Shown here: positions 8,005 through 16,172 of the stretch, piece by piece
Layout of the letters: each line of letters opens with the position of its first letter
Numbering within the stretch: position 1 is the stretch's first letter
NCBI RefSeq assembly: GCF_018860755.1
Contig: NZ_JAHKPW010000070.1
Coordinates: 195,341 to 229,140, forward strand
From: Colwellia sp. D2M02
GTDB taxonomy: Bacteria > Pseudomonadota > Gammaproteobacteria > Enterobacterales > Alteromonadaceae
Direction: 5' to 3'
DNA: 33,800 nucleotides
Made by a program: the position numbers and the translations under genes
The notes under the pieces: generated by a model
The model's input: the letters and a program-made list of their open reading frames with translations, nothing else
What the model was told of the DNA's origin: nothing
Databases searched by the model: none

Positions 8005-10680
8005 ATGCATATAAAAAAGATGAATAAAAAAATCTTAGCGTTAACTATTGCTGCTAGTTTTACCTTGCTAGGGTGTGAACAACCCATTAATAGCCAACAG
8101 GCTGATATACCTGCAGCAGAGCAACTAAAAATACTGCATAGCGCCACACAAATAGATGTTGATAATATTGCCGAAAATTTGCAGGTGAAGTACCGCTTGA
8201 ACACCAATATCCCTAGTGAGCATTGTGATAGCGCTATTGAAAACGGCACTTGTTATGAAGCTGAGCTAAGCTTTAATGCATCAACAATTATTAACGCAAA
8301 AGATTGGTTCATTTACTTTAGTCATATTGCACCTATTCAATCCTTTGAAAGTGATGAGTTTTCGATAGAGCATATTAATGGCGACTTACATCGTATTAGC
8401 TTGCAAAATGGTTTTTCTGGCTTTAAAGCGGGTGAAATTAAAACAGTTTCATTTCGTGCTCAATTTTGGATGTTGGCAGAGTCAGATGCAATGCCTAACT
8501 ATATTGTGAGTGCTCAAAACTTAAAACCGCGTGTTATTGAAAGTACTATACCAGTGATTGACCCTGAAACAGGGTTAGAAACGCTCATTCATATTGAATT
8601 AGCAAATGATCTTGATAAGCACTTTAAGCGGACTGTGAACGATAATACCGTACGATTAACAAGTGAAAACTTATTCGAACGTAACGCTGCGGCTAATCTC
8701 ACCAGTGAAAAAAATAAAATTGCGGTTACTAATGCCATTATTCCAACACCTAAGTCCGTTACGATTGATGCCAAAAATGCCTTTTTGAATATCGATCAAG
8801 GGTTGGCGATTCATTTAGGTAATGTTGATAAAGCTCAAGTTGCTTCAGCGTTGAGTCGTTTAACGGCTTTAGGTATTGCTGAAAATAAGCAAGGATTGCC
8901 ATTACATTTAAGTATTAGTGAGAATAAAGATAAATTATTGGGTAGCTACAGCCTTAATATTACCGATAAAGACATCAAAATTGTTGGTGTTGATGCGAAT
9001 GGCGTTTTTAACGGCATTCAATCTTTAGCAAGTTTGGTGACTTTAGGTGAAACACGCCTACCTTTATTAAATGTTGATGATGAACCGCATTATACCTTTC
9101 GCGGTATGATGGTTGATGTTGCACGTAACTTCCATTCTAAAGAGTTCATTTTATCGTTACTGGACCAAATGGCTGCGTATAAGTTAAATAAGCTACATTT
9201 ACATTTAGGTGATGATGAAGGTTGGCGTTTAGAGATTCCAAGCCTACCAGAGCTTACCGAAGTAGGCAGCAAACGTTGTTTTGATATTCAAGAAACAAGC
9301 TGTTTAATGCCGCAACTAGGCGCAGGTGTTGACCCCACGAGTTCTGTTAATGGCTACTATAGCGTTGCTGATTACCAAGAAATTCTAGCAGCAGCCACAG
9401 CGCGTCATATTCAGGTTATTCCATCATTAGATATGCCCGGACATTCACGTTCATCAGTAAAAGCGATGAATGCGCGTTATAAAAAATATCAAGCTTTAGA
9501 AGATGAAACTAAAGCCAAGCAGTTCTTATTAGATGACTTTGAAGATACCACTAAGTACTCCTCAGTGCAGTTTTATGGTGATAACACCATTAATGTTTGT
9601 CTAGAGTCATCATACGACTTTATTACTGAAGTCATGAAACAAGTTAAACAAATGCATAATGATGCAGGTCAACCATTAACACGCTATCACATCGGGGCTG
9701 ATGAAACAGCAGGCGCTTGGATAGACTCACCTGCTTGTCAGCAATTTATTGCTAACAATGATAAAGGTGTTACTAGCATGAAAGAGCTTAGCGCTTATTT
9801 TATTGAGCGCGTTGCGAGTATCTTATCTGATTTAGATATTGAAACTGCAGGCTGGAGTGATGGTATGGAGCATACGCGTAAAGAGAATATGCCTGCTATT
9901 GTGCAAGCAAATGCGTGGGATGCTTTATTTTGGGGAGGGCATGACAAGGTTCACGCATTAACTAATCGTAATTGGCAAATGGTGTTATCAAGTCCTGAGG
10001 TTTTATACTTCGATCAACCTTATGAAGCAGATCCTAAAGAGCATGGCTATTACTGGGCTTCACGGGCAACCAATACTGAAAAAATCTTCCAATTTATGCC
10101 AGATAACTTACCGGCTCATGCTGAATTTTGGACAAATAGAGAGGGTAATGCCTATATTGCTGACGATACTAAAGTTCCATTAGCGCCAGGACAAAAATTT
10201 TATGGCATTCAAGGGCAGTTGTGGGGAGAAAATACTCGTACTGGTGCTATGGGTGAGCATAAAATTTACCCGCGCTTACTTGCGCTAGCGGAGCGTGCAT
10301 GGTACTCAGCTTCATGGGCTGTGCCTTATGATTATCAAGGTAAAAAGTACAGTCAAGAAACTAACAATTTTACTGATGAAATGCAGGTTTCACGTGATAA
10401 CGCGTGGGCTTTATTTGCCAATGTGCTCGGTCAAAAAGAGTTTGAAAAACTCGAACTTGCAAATATTGATTACCGCCTACCAACCGTTGGTGCTGTTATT
10501 AAAGATGGTAAGTTATTTGCAAATGTTGCCTTCCCAGGTTTAACTATTGAGTATAAAGTAGGTAATGGTGATTGGCTGACTTATGTTGAACCTGTAGTAG
10601 TGAAAGGTCCTGTTATGGTCCGTAGTCGTAGCATTAATGGTCTTCGTGCTAGTAGAACAACCATTGCTTTATCAAAGTAG
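8005..10680 (+). CDS. GH20 beta-N-acetylhexosaminidase (chitobiase), lipoprotein
   Basis: Hydrolyses terminal GlcNAc from chitin oligosaccharides. Product is 891 residues from the ATG at 8005 (AAAGG upstream); the ATG at 8020 is also possible. The N-terminus is a lipoprotein signal with lipobox TLLGC (Cys24), so it is anchored in an envelope membrane. Domain order follows chitobiases: an N-terminal CHB_HEX carbohydrate-binding-type domain (about 35-200), GH20b alpha/beta domain (about 240-355), the catalytic TIM barrel starting at YTFRGMMVDVARNF (about 363) and a small C-terminal domain. The catalytic Asp-Glu pair is D566-E567 in YHIGADET; HLHLGDDEGWRLEI replaces the more usual H-x-TDDQGWR. 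It is transcribed away from the halogenase operon across a shared operator and feeds GlcNAc to the kinase-deacetylase pathway downstream. Confidence 0.93.
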   Translation: MHIKKMNKKILALTIAASFTLLGCEQPINSQQADIPAAEQLKILHSATQIDVDNIAENLQVKYRLNTNIPSEHCDSAIENGTCYEAELSFNASTIINAKDWFIYFSHIAPIQSFESDEFSIEHINGDLHRISLQNGFSGFKAGEIKTVSFRAQFWMLAESDAMPNYIVSAQNLKPRVIESTIPVIDPETGLETLIHIELANDLDKHFKRTVNDNTVRLTSENLFERNAAANLTSEKNKIAVTNAIIPTPKSVTIDAKNAFLNIDQGLAIHLGNVDKAQVASALSRLTALGIAENKQGLPLHLSISENKDKLLGSYSLNITDKDIKIVGVDANGVFNGIQSLASLVTLGETRLPLLNVDDEPHYTFRGMMVDVARNFHSKEFILSLLDQMAAYKLNKLHLHLGDDEGWRLEIPSLPELTEVGSKRCFDIQETSCLMPQLGAGVDPTSSVNGYYSVADYQEILAAATARHIQVIPSLDMPGHSRSSVKAMNARYKKYQALEDETKAKQFLLDDFEDTTKYSSVQFYGDNTINVCLESSYDFITEVMKQVKQMHNDAGQPLTRYHIGADETAGAWIDSPACQQFIANNDKGVTSMKELSAYFIERVASILSDLDIETAGWSDGMEHTRKENMPAIVQANAWDALFWGGHDKVHALTNRNWQMVLSSPEVLYFDQPYEADPKEHGYYWASRATNTEKIFQFMPDNLPAHAEFWTNREGNAYIADDTKVPLAPGQKFYGIQGQLWGENTRTGAMGEHKIYPRLLALAERAWYSASWAVPYDYQGKKYSQETNNFTDEMQVSRDNAWALFANVLGQKEFEKLELANIDYRLPTVGAVIKDGKLFANVAFPGLTIEYKVGNGDWLTYVEPVVVKGPVMVRSRSINGLRASRTTIALSK

Positions 10681-10886
10681 CCAAATACAATAAATGCGAA
10701 GCATCAGCTTTAATAGCGGATGTTTCGCATTAGAAGTAATAAAGTCTTTCCGCTCTTTATTTTACAGTGTTATTCACATAGAGTGAGTACCTCGAACAGT
10801 AATTGTTACGGGAAATTTCCACCAATGTTATGACTTTTCACTCAGAAAGGTTTATATTTTTTACGAATAATAAGATGACATTAATA

Positions 10887-10929
10887 AAGCGGCGGCTAAG
10901 AGAAGTTAGATTCACCGCTTATTTTTTTT
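10887..10929 (+). terminator. Likely rho-independent terminator downstream of hexosaminidase
   Basis: AAGCGG/CCGCTT stem with an inner CTAA-GAGAAG-TTAG stem, followed by A and eight T. It lies about 200 bases after the hexosaminidase stop, so the transcript would have a long 3' tail. Confidence 0.6.
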
Positions 10930-10966
10930 GTATAATTTAATTAAAATTGTTGGTTTTATAAAAAAG

Positions 10967-10988
10967 TAAATGACAACGCTGTCATTTA
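10967..10988. promoter_or_regulatory. LacI-type operator upstream of nagK-nagA-nagP
   Basis: The core TGACAACGCTGTCA is extended by TAAA and TTTA on either side, giving 22 palindromic bases apart from the pair flanking the central CG. It is the third member of the operator set and stands before the catabolic gene run. Confidence 0.78.
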
Positions 10989-11121
10989 TGGCTAAGATTA
11001 AAAGCATCAAAAATTGAACAATATTCTTTTCAAAAAATAAGTATTAATTCAGTATTACTGAATAATCATTAAATAAACGAAAAGTATATCTATGAGCACA
11101 AGCATAAATTAAGAGGCTGGT

Positions 11122-12042
11122 ATGCTGACAAGCAGTGATAATAACAATGAGCTATTTTTAGGCATTGATGGTGGTGGTAGTAAATGTAAAACCATCATTA
11201 TGAATAAAAATAATGAAGTCCTTGGTACGGGGATATCTGGACCGGGTAACCCACTTCACGGTTTCGAACAAGCAACCAACTCTATTACAGAGTCAGCTAA
11301 GTTAGCGTTAGAAGATGCAGGCTTAGCTCACATTGAATTAAATGAGCTTAATGCTGGTGTTGGTTTAGCTGGGGTAAATTTACCGGTATTATTTGACCAA
11401 ATGGCGGCCTGGAAACACCCGTTTAAGCAAATGTATTTAGCAACTGACTTGTTAATAGCCTGTTTAGGGGCGCACCAAGGTAGTGATGGTGCAGTAATTA
11501 TTACAGGTACTGGTTCATGTGGTTTTTCTTGTATTGATGAGGAGTACTCTATTTTAGGTGCTCATGGTTTCCCACATGGCGATAAAGGTAGTGGCGCGTG
11601 GTTTGGTTTACAAGCCGCTAAAAATGTATTGTTATCAATTGATGGCTTAGTTGAGCCAACAATTATGAATGATGTGCTATTAAATAAGTTGAACTGTAAA
11701 GATGATACTTGCCTAGTGGAAGCTATTGCCGGTAAAAAAGCGACTTATTATGCACAACTTGCGAACTTAGTATTTGATGCCGCAGAGCAGGGCGATAAAG
11801 TCGCACTGGATATTGTTAATGAAGGTGCAGAATATATTAATAGTATGGCACGCAGTCTAAAAGCTAAAAAACCTCCTCGCATGTCTATGATTGGTGGTTT
11901 AACCCCAAGATTGAAATCATGGCTTGCTAAAGAAATTCAAGCTGAGTTATCTGAGCCTTTAAGTGCACCAGAAGTAGGCGCGGTACTGTTTGCAAGACAA
12001 GAGTACGCCAAACAAGTAGCGAAGCAACAGCAATCAGCGTAA
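11122..12042 (+). CDS. nagK: N-acetylglucosamine kinase, BadF/BadG/BcrA/BcrD ATPase family
   Basis: Phosphorylates GlcNAc to GlcNAc-6-phosphate in the cytoplasm. Product is 306 residues; AGAGG lies 7 bases before the ATG. ASKHA-fold signatures are visible: phosphate-1 loop GIDGGGSK (13-20), an ITGTGSCGF phosphate-2 type motif (about 128-136) and GFPHGDKGSGAWFG (about 149-162). A C-terminal MIGGL helps form the adenosine site. In Shewanella this family provides the GlcNAc kinase of the nag locus. It is followed 57 bases later by nagA and preceded by the operator at 10967-10988. The kinase role rests on family and context, which are both strong here. Confidence 0.88.
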   Translation: MLTSSDNNNELFLGIDGGGSKCKTIIMNKNNEVLGTGISGPGNPLHGFEQATNSITESAKLALEDAGLAHIELNELNAGVGLAGVNLPVLFDQMAAWKHPFKQMYLATDLLIACLGAHQGSDGAVIITGTGSCGFSCIDEEYSILGAHGFPHGDKGSGAWFGLQAAKNVLLSIDGLVEPTIMNDVLLNKLNCKDDTCLVEAIAGKKATYYAQLANLVFDAAEQGDKVALDIVNEGAEYINSMARSLKAKKPPRMSMIGGLTPRLKSWLAKEIQAELSEPLSAPEVGAVLFARQEYAKQVAKQQQSA

Positions 12043-12099
12043 TCTTACGTTAAAAACGATTTATTGCTGTAATTTCTTTAGACAAATATAGGAAACCCT

Positions 12100-13233
12100 A
12101 TGACTTCAGTTCGACTTTATGCGCCACGCTTATTTGATGGTGAAAATTTTATCAATGAGCAAGTGCTTACATTAAGCCAAGGTAAGATAACGGCTATCGA
12201 TCAAGAAACATCACGTTTTGATGTTAAGGCATCAGGTTTAGTTGTTCCAGGTTATATTGATTTACAAGTTAATGGTGGCGGTGGCGCATTGTTTAATGAC
12301 TCGCCATCTGTTGAAAAACTGAAAACCATTATGGCTGCCCATGCCAAATATGGTACTACTGCGATGATGCCAACCTTGATCACTGACAAAGTGGAAGTGA
12401 TGGCGCAAGCCGCTGATGCTATTGCTCAAGCAATTAATGAAAATGTTGCAGGGATTGTTGGTGTGCACTTTGAAGGGCCACACTTGTCTGTTGCAAAAAA
12501 AGGTACGCATTGTGCGGAGTACATTCGCCCTATTTCTGAGGCTGAATGGCAAGTGTTATCACGCCAAGATATTGGTCAAGTTATTGTTACCTTAGCGCCT
12601 GAAACTGTAGCACCTAACGATGTGAAACGTATGGTCGATTTAGGTATTAAAGTATGTATTGGTCACACCAATGCCGATTTTGAAACATCACAAAAGTCCA
12701 TTGATGCTGGCGCTAGTGGCTTTACACACTTATTTAATGCTATGTCAGCATTTCAAGGGCGAGAGCCAGGTGTAGTTGGTAGTGCATTTTTAAATGACAA
12801 TACCAGTTGTGGTTTAATTGTTGACGGGTTTCATGTTGACTATGCAAGCTGTCAAATAGCAATAAAAACTAAACCGCGTGGAAAAATATTCTTAGTGACA
12901 GATGCTATGCCACCGGTAGGTACAGACCAAACAGAATTCGCTTTATATGATCGCACTGTATATGTTGATAACGGAAAGTTAACTTCTACTACGGGTGAGC
13001 TTGCGGGATCCTCTTTAGATATGGCAAGTGCCGTTAAAAACACTCATTTGGGTTTAGGTGTTGAACTTGGTGAAGCCGTTCGCATGGGGAGTTTGTATCC
13101 TGCTGAATATCTGTATCAAGGACAAGAGGTTATCCGCGGCAAACTACAAGTGGGTAAACAAGCTGATTTTGTTATTTTAAATGATGACTTAACAGTAGAT
13201 GAAACCTGGATATCAGGTGGAAAATTCAATTAA
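12100..13233 (+). CDS. nagA: N-acetylglucosamine-6-phosphate deacetylase
   Basis: Removes acetate from GlcNAc-6-P to give GlcN-6-P. Product is 377 residues, the usual length; AGGAAA precedes the ATG. Amidohydrolase metal and substrate residues are all present: E125 in HFEGPHLS, H189 in GHTNADF, H210 in THLFNAM, H245 in VDGFHVD and catalytic D268 in LVTDAM, aligning with E131, H195, H216, H251 and D273 of the E. coli enzyme. It sits between the kinase and the permease. The next enzyme of the pathway, GlcN-6-P deaminase (NagB or NagB-II), is not in this cluster. Confidence 0.95.
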   Translation: MTSVRLYAPRLFDGENFINEQVLTLSQGKITAIDQETSRFDVKASGLVVPGYIDLQVNGGGGALFNDSPSVEKLKTIMAAHAKYGTTAMMPTLITDKVEVMAQAADAIAQAINENVAGIVGVHFEGPHLSVAKKGTHCAEYIRPISEAEWQVLSRQDIGQVIVTLAPETVAPNDVKRMVDLGIKVCIGHTNADFETSQKSIDAGASGFTHLFNAMSAFQGREPGVVGSAFLNDNTSCGLIVDGFHVDYASCQIAIKTKPRGKIFLVTDAMPPVGTDQTEFALYDRTVYVDNGKLTSTTGELAGSSLDMASAVKNTHLGLGVELGEAVRMGSLYPAEYLYQGQEVIRGKLQVGKQADFVILNDDLTVDETWISGGKFN

Positions 13234-13240
13234 TTAAACG

Positions 13241-13281
13241 ACTTATTTGTACTAAATGAGAAATTTTTAGGACAAATAAGT
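13241..13281 (+). other. Intercistronic hairpin between nagA and nagP
   Basis: ACTTATTTGT (13241-13250) pairs perfectly with ACAAATAAGT (13272-13281), and an inner CTAAA/TTTAG stem extends it with a single A/G mismatch. There is no T-run after it, so it is not a standard terminator. It could stabilise or process the mRNA, or tune expression of the transporter relative to the enzymes. Confidence 0.6.
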
Positions 13282-13340
13282 TACTTAAACAAAAAATTCA
13301 AGCGATAATTATAACAATAACGCAAGTTAACGAGGAAGTT

Positions 13341-14651
13341 ATGGAAATGTCTTTAACCGAAGAAAAAAAACAGAGTAATGCTCTACCCATGGTAATAGTT
13401 GCCGGACTATTCTTTATTTTAGGTTTTGCTACGTGGCTTAATGGCTCGTTAATGCCTTATCTACAACAAATACTACAACTGACTCCTTTTCAGGCGTCAT
13501 TAATTATTTTCTCTTTCTATATTGCAGTAACGTTTACGGCACTACCTTCAGCGACTATTATTCGTAAAGTTGGTTATAAGAATGGTATGGCATTAGGTAT
13601 GGCAACTATGATGGTCGCTGGCTTGTTGTTTATTCCAGCCGCTAAAACCCAAATATTTGCCTTATTTTTATTTGCTCAGCTAGTGATGGGTGCAGGTCAA
13701 ACTTTATTACAAACAGCGGTTAACCCTTATGTTGTTCGTATTGGGCCAGAAGAATCAGCTGCTGCACGTATTTCTATCATGGGCATTATGAACAAAGGTG
13801 CAGGTGTTGTTGCTCCTATTGTATTCACCGCGCTTATTTTGAGTGGTTTTACTGACACAGTTGGCACTGAATTATCACAAAATCAAATTGATGACATGGC
13901 TAATAGCTTAATTCTTCCTTATCTAGGTATGGCATTATTTATTGGTTTACTAGGTTTTGCCGTTAAAAAATCACCTTTACCAGAGTTAGAGCAAGACGCT
14001 GATGATCAAACAGAAACTAAAGGTCAGCTTAAAGAAGCACTAGCACACCCTAACTTAGCGTTTGGTGTTATCGCTTTATTCTTATATGTAGCTGTTGAAG
14101 TTATTGCGGGTGATACTATTGGCTCTTTTGCCTTAGCGTTAGGTGTTGAAAAATACAGCGTGATGACCTCTTATACTATGGTTTGTATGGTTATTGGCTA
14201 TATTTTAGGTATTGCTTTAATTCCTAAATTTATTTCTCAAGAAGCCGCATTAACCGCTTCAGCGATTTTAGGTGTGGTATTAAGCTTAGGTATTATTTTT
14301 GCTGATAATAACTCATTCGCCATTGCTAATGGCTTGTCGTTTATTCTTGGTGGTGTTCAACTACCCGATCCATTGATGTTATTGGCATTTCTTGGTTTAG
14401 CCAATGCTATCGTTTGGCCTGCTGTTTTCCCACTCGCTTTATCTGGTTTAGGTAAATTAACAAGTGTTGGCTCTGCTTTATTAGTAATGGGGATTGCCGG
14501 TGGCGCTTTTGGCCCAATGTTCTGGAGCCTTGCAAGTGGTTCAAGTGGTACTGCTGAAGCAGCACAAAGTGGCTATATTGTGATGGTACCTTGTTACTTA
14601 TTCATTTTATTTTATGCAGTTAAAGGCTGCAAAATGAAGTCTTGGAAATAG
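13341..14651 (+). CDS. nagP: N-acetylglucosamine permease, MFS superfamily, FHS family
   Basis: Inner-membrane proton-coupled sugar transporter of 436 residues with about 12 hydrophobic segments. GAGGAAG precedes the ATG. The FucP/GluP (FHS) style is clear: FFILGFATWLNGSLMPYL in the first helix, RKVGYKNGM after helix 2 and GAGQTLLQTAVNPYV in helix 4. It agrees with NagP of Shewanella, which brings GlcNAc through the cytoplasmic membrane. Last gene of the nagK-nagA-nagP run and followed by a terminator. Substrate assignment comes from the family plus the neighbouring enzymes. Confidence 0.9.
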   Translation: MEMSLTEEKKQSNALPMVIVAGLFFILGFATWLNGSLMPYLQQILQLTPFQASLIIFSFYIAVTFTALPSATIIRKVGYKNGMALGMATMMVAGLLFIPAAKTQIFALFLFAQLVMGAGQTLLQTAVNPYVVRIGPEESAAARISIMGIMNKGAGVVAPIVFTALILSGFTDTVGTELSQNQIDDMANSLILPYLGMALFIGLLGFAVKKSPLPELEQDADDQTETKGQLKEALAHPNLAFGVIALFLYVAVEVIAGDTIGSFALALGVEKYSVMTSYTMVCMVIGYILGIALIPKFISQEAALTASAILGVVLSLGIIFADNNSFAIANGLSFILGGVQLPDPLMLLAFLGLANAIVWPAVFPLALSGLGKLTSVGSALLVMGIAGGAFGPMFWSLASGSSGTAEAAQSGYIVMVPCYLFILFYAVKGCKMKSWK

Positions 14652-14750
14652 TTATTCATTTTATTAGACTTGCTTTTGATGTAGCTTACAGCTAGATAAA
14701 TCATCTAATACCGCAAGAAAAACCATCGTGTATTAAACGGTGATTCAAAA

Positions 14751-14788
14751 GGCCCTCTTATTGTTATCCAGTAAGAGGGTCTTTTTTA
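14751..14788 (+). terminator. Rho-independent terminator after nagP
   Basis: CCCTCTTA/TAAGAGGG 8-bp stem with an 11-base loop, followed by TCTTTTTT. Confidence 0.88.
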
Positions 14789-14869
14789 TTCCTTTAAAAA
14801 ACATAGGTTTAATCGGTTTTTATGGTTTGGTTATATATTATTCTCTTTTGTTGTTTAAAACGTGGTTGT

Positions 14870-14939
14870 CTGGTTGTACCAGATATTGACATGCTGGTAC
14901 AACCAGATTAATATCTAACCAGTTACTAGGTCAGACCAG
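14870..14939. promoter_or_regulatory. Array of CTGGT-N3-ACCAG operator-like sites
   Basis: There are two perfect sites, CTGGT-TGT-ACCAG at 14870-14882 and CTGGT-ACA-ACCAG at 14894-14906 (centres 24 bp apart). A third, TAGGT-CAG-ACCAG, is at 14927-14939 with two mismatches, and a lone ACCAG half-site is at 14918-14922. The two perfect sites are also exact inverted copies of each other. The spacing fits the TNGTNNNACNA consensus of GntR/FadR-type regulators. Site 2 lies inside the spacer of the promoter at 14886-14914, which would give repression on binding. Confidence 0.6.
14886..14914 (+). promoter_or_regulatory. Sigma-70 promoter of the small gene at 15002
   Basis: Perfect -35 TTGACA (14886-14891), exactly 17 bases of spacer and a -10-like TAATAT (14909-14914). 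Expected transcription start is near 14921, about 80 bases before the chosen ATG. Confidence 0.65.
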
Positions 14940-15001
14940 ATGTTTTTTATCTTAATAATCAATAAAAATTAATAATTATTCTAAAAGAAAGGATGCTAAT
15001 A

Positions 15002-15217
15002 ATGAGGGAGGCTAAACGAACAGTGACGGTTATTTATTGTAGTGATGGAGAGCTAGAGCTATTTAGGGAAACTCAAAGCTTCGCATTGAATTTTTATGGT
15101 GACATGATTATTCCTGAGAGATATAAGCGTGGAAAAACAATTGTAGCCGTTTGTGAAGGAGAGGTTGAAATACTAAACAGTATTGGTGATCGCCTGATTG
15201 CAGAGTACTGGCCTTAA
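15002..15217 (+). CDS. Small conserved protein of 71 residues, TIGR02922-like
   Basis: Function not known. The start at 15002 is chosen over the ATG at 14993 because GAAAGG ends directly at 14992, giving 9 bases of spacing only for the later ATG. The product is acidic to neutral, predicted mostly beta, without signal peptide or membrane segment. It begins TVTVIYCSDGELELF and ends in the Trp-Pro dipeptide EYWP. From memory it resembles TIGR02922, a family reported in Colwellia and Alteromonas; this is not certain. It forms a single-gene unit with its own promoter, an operator-like array and a bidirectional terminator, so it is probably tightly controlled. Confidence 0.7.
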   Translation: MREAKRTVTVIYCSDGELELFRETQSFALNFYGDMIIPERYKRGKTIVAVCEGEVEILNSIGDRLIAEYWP

Positions 15218-15256
15218 AAGTTAATCATCTGCTTAACCACTTCATTACAACAGAAA

Positions 15257-15305
15257 AAAACCAACAAAAAAGGTGATTATGTTAATCACCTTTTTTGTTG
15301 GGTTT
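15257..15305. terminator. Bidirectional terminator between the 71-residue gene and ccmE
   Basis: A stem of about 20 bp with a three-base TGT loop: AACCAACAAAAAAGGTGATTA on one side and its near-complement on the other. T-runs are present on both strands, fitting convergent genes. Confidence 0.85.
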
Positions 15306-15357
15306 AGCTTGGGGCTGTAAGTACTATCTCATAGTGAGGAGAGAGTACCTATATTAG

Positions 15358-15879
15358 CTACTTTGTGTTGAGCTGTTCAGGGGTGTAGTTTGCTTTTTCA
15401 TGCTTTTGTCCTGCTGCTTCAGCAAGCTCTGTCGGCATGTAATTCTCATCATGCTTAGCAAGTACTTCACTCGCTTCTACACTCAAACCCGTTGGTGGAT
15501 GCTCGGCTAGCGTACCGTTTGCAACAATACCTTGGCCTTCTCGAAATAAATCGGGCAATATCCCTTCATAATAAACAGTAACGACAGGATCTCCTTCATT
15601 AAATACAATAGGCATTACCATATCACTCAGTTGAAATGATACCTTGAGGCTTTCAGGGTCGCGTTTAACGCTACCAGGGACCACTAAGCCACCAATACGT
15701 ATACGTTGACCAATAACCGGTTTAATCCCCGTCTCCTTCTTACCCGAAGTAATCTCGGAGGGGGTGTAAAATAAATCAATATTTTGACTTAAAGCGTAAA
15801 GCACTAAGCCTGCAATGGCGCCAATACCGATGAGTACAGAGCTGACAATTGCTAAGCGTTTTTTACGACGTGGGTTCAT
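15358..15879 (-). CDS. ccmE: Cytochrome c maturation protein CcmE (heme chaperone)
   Basis: Periplasmic membrane-anchored chaperone that carries heme covalently from the CcmABCD complex to CcmF. Product is 173 residues: short basic N-terminus, one membrane helix (about 9-31), then the beta-barrel domain ([17 protein letters not shown]). The covalent heme ligand is in [11 protein letters not shown]143 and Y147, the HxxxY motif of the standard proteobacterial type. The last part (151-173) is a hydrophilic tail. Last gene of the minus-strand ccmABCDE run. Confidence 0.96.
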   Translation of the reverse strand: MNPRRKKRLAIVSSVLIGIGAIAGLVLYALSQNIDLFYTPSEITSGKKETGIKPVIGQRIRIGGLVVPGSVKRDPESLKVSFQLSDMVMPIVFNEGDPVVTVYYEGILPDLFREGQGIVANGTLAEHPPTGLSVEASEVLAKHDENYMPTELAEAAGQKHEKANYTPEQLNTK

Positions 15880-15911
15880 GAGATAGTACCTTTAATTAAA
15901 GTTAAATAGGG

Positions 15912-16145
15912 TTAACCTGCGGCTGAGTCGTCTGTCTTTGCTGCTTTTTTTCGCTGTTCACGACTTTTACGTAGCTTATCTTCTCGACGCTTATGTTGCG
16001 CAATATGGTTTATAATTCTTTTATGCCCCGCTTTTGAATCTATTACTAATAACGTTAGTAATAAAGCGGTAGCACCGAAAGATAGCCATACGTAAAAGCC
16101 GTATCCTCCCATGCTGATAAAGTCACTAAAATGAGTAAACTGCAT
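15912..16145 (-). CDS. ccmD: Cytochrome c maturation protein CcmD
   Basis: Small membrane protein, 77 residues, that helps release holo-CcmE from the CcmABC complex. It has the usual MGGYGFYVWLSFG start of the single membrane helix (about 13-35), followed by a strongly basic cytoplasmic tail rich in Lys and Arg. It is identified by this pattern and by its place between ccmC and ccmE. Confidence 0.92.
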   Translation of the reverse strand: MQFTHFSDFISMGGYGFYVWLSFGATALLLTLLVIDSKAGHKRIINHIAQHKRREDKLRKSREQRKKAAKTDDSAAG

Positions 16146-16172
16146 TATTTGCTCTCCAATGTAAGTTTGCTA

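Larger units (their letters stand above)
10681..11121. other. Intergenic region between hexosaminidase and GlcNAc kinase
   Basis: Contains a hairpin at 10694-10730 (12-bp stem with one G-T pair, no T-run), a second hairpin with a T-run at 10887-10929 and the operator at 10967-10988. The part at 10740-10880 shows nothing I can assign. The operator lies about 135 bases before the kinase start, leaving a long leader. Confidence 0.6.

Noticed and set aside
10694-10730. Hairpin just after the hexosaminidase stop as its main terminator
   Set aside because: The 12-bp stem is good but no T-run follows; the hairpin at 10887-10929 has one. The first may still protect the mRNA end.
11092-11112. Six-codon reading frame (MSTSIN) before nagK as a leader peptide
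   Set aside because: No ribosome site, no regulatory codons and no attenuator-like hairpin after it.
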